Origin: Gnetum montanum
Lineage: Eukaryota > Streptophyta > Gnetopsida > Gnetales > Gnetaceae
Length of the DNA stretch: 64,000 bases
Direction of reading: 5' to 3'
NCBI GenBank assembly: GCA_015680685.1
Contig: MNCI01026623.1
Span: 246,977-310,976, forward strand
The notes under the pieces: model-generated
Told to the model about the DNA's origin: nothing
The model's database searches: none
What the model saw: only the letters and a program-made list of their open reading frames with translations
In this document: positions 58,832-64,000 of the stretch, in pieces
Position numbering within the stretch: the stretch's first letter is position 1
Layout of the letters: each line of letters starts with the position of its first letter
Position numbers and translations under genes: made by a program

Positions 58832-61800
58832 TCAAATATAGAACGGTTTCAAGAACAAGTGATTGGCTGGATTGGCAAGCTCATTCCCTTCCATATCAGC
58901 TAGCTTAAATGCTCCATTGTCAATTGCTTTAGTGACCAAGTCAGGCCCTTCCCAGTCGGCTGAGAATTTATCTGGGTGTTCCTGAATAGCCTTAAGTACA
59001 AGGTCACCTTCTTTGATAGGGCACTTGTGGATGTCGTGCCGATGTCGTTGCCGTTGTTGTTTCTGGTACCACTCAATCTGATCGAGTGCATGTATGCGTT
59101 CCTCCTCCACCGAGTCCAGGTCAATGACGCGCAAGTCATTGTTTTGCCCATCATTGAGGAGTCCAAAATGTGTGATCCTTAAAGATGGTACCTGCAATTC
59201 TAGAGGTAAGACAGCTTCTGAACCATAAATAAGGCTATATGGTGTTTTACCTGTCGAAGTTCGATGTGTCGTGCGATATGCCCACAATGCGTATACCAAA
59301 TGTTCGTGCCATCTTCTCTTGCTTTGGGTAAGCATCTTTTTAAGTATAGTAATGATGCTTTTGTTGGTGGCCTCTGCTTGCCCATTGCTCTGAGGGTAGT
59401 AAGGGGATGAAAATGAGTGTTTGATCCCCAGACTTTCACAAAAGGTTTTTGTTTCTGCATTGCTAAATTGTTGCCCATTGTCAGTGATGATGGTCATAGG
59501 GATGCCAAAACAGGTTACAATGTTTTCGAGAATGAAGTTGCACACGTGTTTAGATGTAGTTTTTCAAAGGGGAGCAGCTTCTACCCATTTCGTGAAATAT
59601 TCCATTGCAGTTATGATGAAACTATGCCCTACAGAAGATGAGGGTGTTATTGGGCCGATAAGTTCCAACCCCTACTTTTGAAAGGGCCATGTGATTTGCG
59701 TCATATGCAATTTGTTTGGTGGGACATGGATTAGATTGCTTTTTTTTGATAGATACTGCATGTTTTAGCCTTTGAAAGACAGTCGTATTCCATGTGTGGC
59801 CAATAATAGCCTAAGCGTCTAATCTTTATTGCCATTGCTTTTGGTGCTATATGTCCTTTGCATAGTCCATCGTGTACTTGTTCGACGATGGTTTGGGCAT
59901 CTGTACTACTAATGCATGTTACCAATATGCCTTCATAGGACCGACGACACAACATATCTCCTACTAGGGTATACTGCTTAGAACGTTTTCGTACTGCATC
60001 ATTTTGTGCATTTGTTAGATGTTGTGGTGTTTCCCCATGTAGAAGGTATTCTTTTATGTTGTCATACCATTCTATCATGTGTGTTGTACTAACAGATGTG
60101 ATCAGCAACGTGTATCGATTATTGGTTTGGCACAACTGGTTATGGAGCTTGGTAATGTATGGAACATGTCTGGTAATATATTTAATGCTAATGTGGCTAA
60201 CGCATCTGCGATGGTATTATCATTTCTGGAGATGTGTTGCACATCGACGTTTTCAAATTGCCTCATCAAGTGTTTTGCCAAGTCACAGTATGGTTGTAAA
60301 TTTTGGGATTTGCATGTATAAACATCTGTGATTTGGTTTAAGACCAGTTATGAGTCTCCTCTGACTACAAGTTGTGTGATGTCTGAAGCTAGTGCTGCAC
60401 AAGACCTCTATGGAGACCTTCATACTCTGCTATGTTGTTGGTACAAAAAAAATTGAAACAATGAGGAAAGCGTTGGATCTCCCTGGAGGGATAGGTGATG
60501 ACAGTGGCTGCACTTCCCCCTCGAGAGGTGGATGCTCCACCAAAGTTTAGAATGGCATCATGGTCATTGGGCACTATCTCTATTGCGCTTACATTCTCAT
60601 CTGGGAATTCTGGCTCTACTGTCTCTTGATCATGTGTTGGTGACGTGGCCATTTGATTTGCTATGGCTTGACCCTTAACTGATGATTGCGCTATGTAATG
60701 CAGGTCAAAATCTACTATCATGGCTTTCCAATGGGCTATCCGACTTGTTTCGTAAATGTTTCCTGTGATGGCCCTAAGCACATTATCCTTGAAAATTATG
60801 TTAACTTGGTTACGGAAGAGGTAATGTTGCCATTTCCTTAAAGAAAAGACCAAAGCTAAACATGACCTCTCCATGTCGTTATACTTTTTCTTGTGACCAA
60901 CTAATGCATGGCTTAAATAATATACAGGGACTTCAGTTTCATCATCTTGTTTCTGGTAAAGCATAGACGCGATTGACAAATCTGAAGTAGCGAGGTAGAT
61001 GTAAAACGGTTTATCGTTTTGAGGTGGATAAATCGTGGGTAGTCAGGCAAGTGCCGTTTTAATATTATCGAATGCTTCTTGGCACTGTGGAGTCCATTCA
61101 AAATGGACATTTTTGCATAACAAGTGGTTCATGGGTTTTAGTTTCTCTGTCAATTTTTCTATGAAGCACTTGATAAACTGTAATCTACCTTGTAGACCTC
61201 GAAGTTTGGTAAGGTTGTCAGGTGCTTTCAGGTTTGTTATGGCCTTGACCTTGTTGGGGTCTACTTGTAACCCTGCTTCTGAGGCTATGAATCCAAGAAT
61301 TTTTCCTGTTTTAACGCCAAAGATGCATTTCTTTGGGTTAAGCCTCAATTCATACTTTAAATAATGCTTTAATACTAAGTTGAGATCTTGTACATGTTGT
61401 TCTGCTGTTTTTGATTTAACTACAATGCCATCCACGTAATCGTTGAGCGAGTGTAACATGTAATTGCTAAAGATGAATGTCATCGCTTTTTGATATGTGG
61501 CCCCAACATTCTTGAGACCAAAGGGCATCATTGTGTAACAAAAGGTTCCCCATGATGTCATAAAGGTTGTCCAAAGCTGATGCTCCAGGTTGATGCGTAT
61601 TTGATTGTATCTTGAGAAGCCATCCATAAAAGATAATAGTGCATGCCCAGCGGTCGACTCAATAAGTTGATCGATGCTAGGTAGAGGAAAATCGTCTTTT
61701 ATGATTGCAACATTTAAATCCCAGAAGTCAATGCATAAGCGAATGCTTCTGTTCTTCTTAGGGACAATGACCATGTTGGATACCCACTCGGTGTAATCAA

Positions 61801-62310
61801 CAACCCAAATGAAACCAGCCTGATAAAGCTTGGTGATCTCATTACGAACTGCCAATGCCACCTCGAGTTTAACCTTTCGTGCCTTTTGTTTTACTGGTCT
61901 CAATTTTGGATCAAGGATAATGTTATGCTGGACAATTTGAGGATCTAATCCAGGCATGTCCGTGTATGACCAAGAAAATGCTTTAATGTTGTCCCTGAGC
62001 ATGTCCTCAATGTCTTTGGCTAATTGCGGTTGTAGTAATGTGCTTAATTTTAATATCTTAATTTCCCCATCGGACATGGTGATGGGGGTTTTGGTCAACG
62101 GGTCTTCGGTGATGTTTTCAACTTCTATGTCAAGGGGCTTTGTCATACCTTTGTAGTTGTCTATCGTTTGCTGTGTTGAGGCTATGACTGCATCGTCCGT
62201 TGATGAACTTAAGTGGATGAGGTTTATGTTGATGTCCCTTGTAATTTGGCCATATGGTCCATCAATGATTAACAGTATGGTTAAATGTTGGCAATTCATT
62301 AGGTTTTCTC
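58832..62310 (-). pseudogene. pol: pol of element D: RT, RNase H, second RNase H, integrase
   Basis: Minus strand. The RT part is open for 441 codons (62368-61043): MPGLDPQIVQHNIILDPKL, FMDGFSRYNQI, and LNDYVDGIVVKS, where the second catalytic aspartate of YVDD is glycine, so the RT is dead. RNase H follows in the same frame (60979-60389) after a TGA. The second RNase H then shifts frame near 60400, and the integrase shifts again near 59700: zinc finger at 59930-59750, and core from 59650 with ITDNGQQF and NGQAEATNK intact, ending WEGPDLVTKAIDNGAF at 58832. A 3' splice site (minus ATTGGTAG) precedes the exon at 62312-62311. Confidence 0.9.
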
Positions 62311-62749
62311 CTACCAATAAACAGAGAGAAGAATGAGTTAATGGGTATCGTTCTATGTTCTTTGGCAATTTAAATTATGTGTACATGCACGATGGTGGTT
62401 TATCATCACACCAGGACACATGGCAGTTTAAGGTTGTACCAGGCCATGGGTGGCAGTTTAATGCCCTACCAGNAGCGACGGCAGTGAAGGCGGAGCGCTA
62501 TATAAAGGGGAGGGCCATCATTTGTTGTTACTCTGAATTAGCAGCGTAATCCTGAGCATAAAATCAAATCATAGACAACCCAACGTAAACGTAGCCTGCT
62601 AAACCCTGGTGTAAGTGTAAGTGTCCAAACCCAAACCTTGAGCGTAGATGCCCACGACTAAACCTTAGCGTAGACGTGGAGTGTAGAGGTTCAAGCGTCA
62701 GCGTAGAGATTCAGAATCTGGCGTAAAGGCTCAGTGTAGGTGTAAATAG
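62311..62749. promoter_or_regulatory. Pro-RT interval of element D; probable antisense promoter
   Basis: Between the pol exon of D and LTR J. Plus strand has TATATAAAG at 62499-62507, followed by 240 bases rich in GCGTAGA- and TAAACC-like motifs and two GTAAGT words, then LTR J. By position relative to B this is where the antisense-gene promoter and 5' leader should be; exon 1 would lie beyond J. A 37-base duplication around GGCAGTTTAA occurs at 62422-62462. An alternative reading is a fragment of an I-type LTR. Confidence 0.4.
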
Positions 62750-64000
62750 TGTAATGATGGAAAACATCGGCAGCTGGAAAATACCAAATAAAATCCCACA
62801 TACACAGTTTTAACCACGGATCCGTGCCAGGGCTATGCTGGAAAAACGAATCCGCGGAGCCCTGAACGGTCTTGTCGATCAGACAGGGACTTACTAGTCA
62901 GTAAACCGATGAAGATAATGAATATCTCGTGGAACGATTTGATTCAAGGAATCACAAAATGAGGGGAAAACGACGTAGATGAATTGTAACAATGATAACG
63001 CTAAACACGATAAGATGAGGCTAATACAAGAGAAACGCATAGTCTCAAGATCTACACTTTGACTTGAAAAATGTATATTTTGTATATCACATTGCACTGG
63101 GGAGACCCCGATTACTTGATGTAAAGCAAGCACAAAACAACAAGAAAACTATCCAAACAGAAATCTGATCTACCTCGTGGGCCAAAGCTAGGATGCAAGG
63201 AAGGTCAAGCTCTGACGTCTATCGATCAACTGTTTCTGACCAATAGATGATCTCACGATCTTTGATCTACTTCTTTCGCCTTAGGTAGTTTCTGTTTAGG
63301 ACCGCCGATGATCACTGATGGGGAAAGTTATGTCTTCCCCAAAAGAACGATTACTCTTGTTGCCGATGCTCAAAGCGAACTGTGCTTTGTCTCTGCCGGA
63401 AGGTGATGCTGTCAATAATTGCCAAAGTGCTGCTCTCTCTGTCTCTGCTCAGAGTGATAAGTGCTCCTGTGCTTAGAAAAAATGTCCTTGCCTCTTTGAT
63501 TTGTCAGCCTTTGTATCTTTGTCAACTGGGGTATTTATAGGCTGCGATGACCTCTGGAAAAGGCGCAACCCTGATGACGTGTGACCCGAATGTTTCGGAT
63601 ACTGTTGGCCTGACCATTTTTGTGTCAAACTTTATGACTACGCACAATACACTTATTTGTGTATTGTGCGTGTGAAGAATAGATGCGCGTCGGGCATGTT
63701 TCAACTATCTTTGGGTTATATTATGCTCATTCACGCTGCGTTGCATGCATGTGCGTAACATAACATGGAAACACTGGTTTCAAGCTGTTTTACGCTCACT
63801 TACGCAGCCGCGCGTAATGAAGCATAAACGATGTCTAGCTTGGCGATGCAATACACTGTGATACACTACATTTCGTGATGAGAATATGATGAGCAATCTG
63901 CATGCCAAGAGAAAAGGGTTGATCTGTTGCACTTTCTTAGACTTTGCCTTTGACTATTTTGGAGCTCATTACGCTGCCGTGCGTAACAGAGCGTAAACCT
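62750..64000 (-). mobile_element. LTR J (B family), continuing past the window end
   Basis: The minus strand ends CATTACA at 62750. Going right it shows the inverse U5 block (about 62860-62900), a TATA box (plus 63532-63539) and TACGCT...AGCGTAA hairpins (for example 63790-63830), in the order of the E and B LTRs. No primer binding site follows at 62749, so it is a 3' or solo LTR. Confidence 0.8.

Overview
The window is plant nuclear DNA made almost entirely of nested, decayed Ty3/gypsy LTR retrotransposons of the Tat/Ogre type. Evidence for this class: a gag zinc knuckle of the CxxH...GHxTxxC kind, an aspartic protease, a reverse transcriptase with YVDD, a degenerate RNase H followed by a second archaeal-type RNase H, an integrase with HHCC, DDE and GPY/F modules and no chromodomain, and a long 3' untranslated region with tandem repeats. 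I see no convincing host gene, rRNA or tRNA. The density and age of the insertions suggest a vascular plant with a very large genome. A gymnosperm is my guess, but the sequence does not prove it.

Layout (letters are mine). I: LTR fragment 1-841 (+), lying in the gag of E. E (-): gag fragment 842-1730 and 5' LTR 1731-3310, inserted in A. A (+): antisense gene 3311-4941, pol 5804-9283, 3' LTR 10587-10982 continuing at 27849-29122. B (+): a complete 16.9-kb element, 10983-27843, inserted in A's 3' LTR with a CCTCC target duplication. H (-): antisense gene 29123-33100 and LTR fragment 33190-34104, interrupted on its left by A. C (+): protease 34105-34550, antisense gene 34947-37975, integrase to 39390, 3' LTR 41268-42948; its protease is interrupted by H. 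F (+): RT/RNase H fragment 42949-43445, interrupted by C. G (-): antisense gene 43864-47530, protease, gag and 5' LTR to 53387. Then an AT-rich tract to 56243. D (-): 3' LTR 56244-57458, pol 58832-62310. J (-): LTR 62750 to the window end. Insertion order reads F, then C, H, A, and finally B and E, with I in E.

The most unusual content is a large spliced gene on the strand opposite to gag-pol, placed between protease and reverse transcriptase. In B it can be modelled as 8 exons (20961 down to 16848) with seven GT-AG introns, all phase-compatible. Its middle exons are recognisable in A, H, C and G, with nearly the same exon lengths and splice sites. The predicted protein (about 1,100 residues) starts with a short charged exon, then a domain resembling FCP1/NIF-type HAD phosphatases whose catalytic aspartates are mostly lost, then an unrecognised conserved core, an Ala/Glu-rich low-complexity segment, a coiled-coil region and an acidic tail. 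A conserved 3' splice site just upstream of RT in A, B and D suggests the gene lies inside a gag-pol intron. No copy is intact here. Most in-frame stops are TAG or TGA where the sister copies suggest CAG or CGA, which points to cytosine deamination in methylated DNA.
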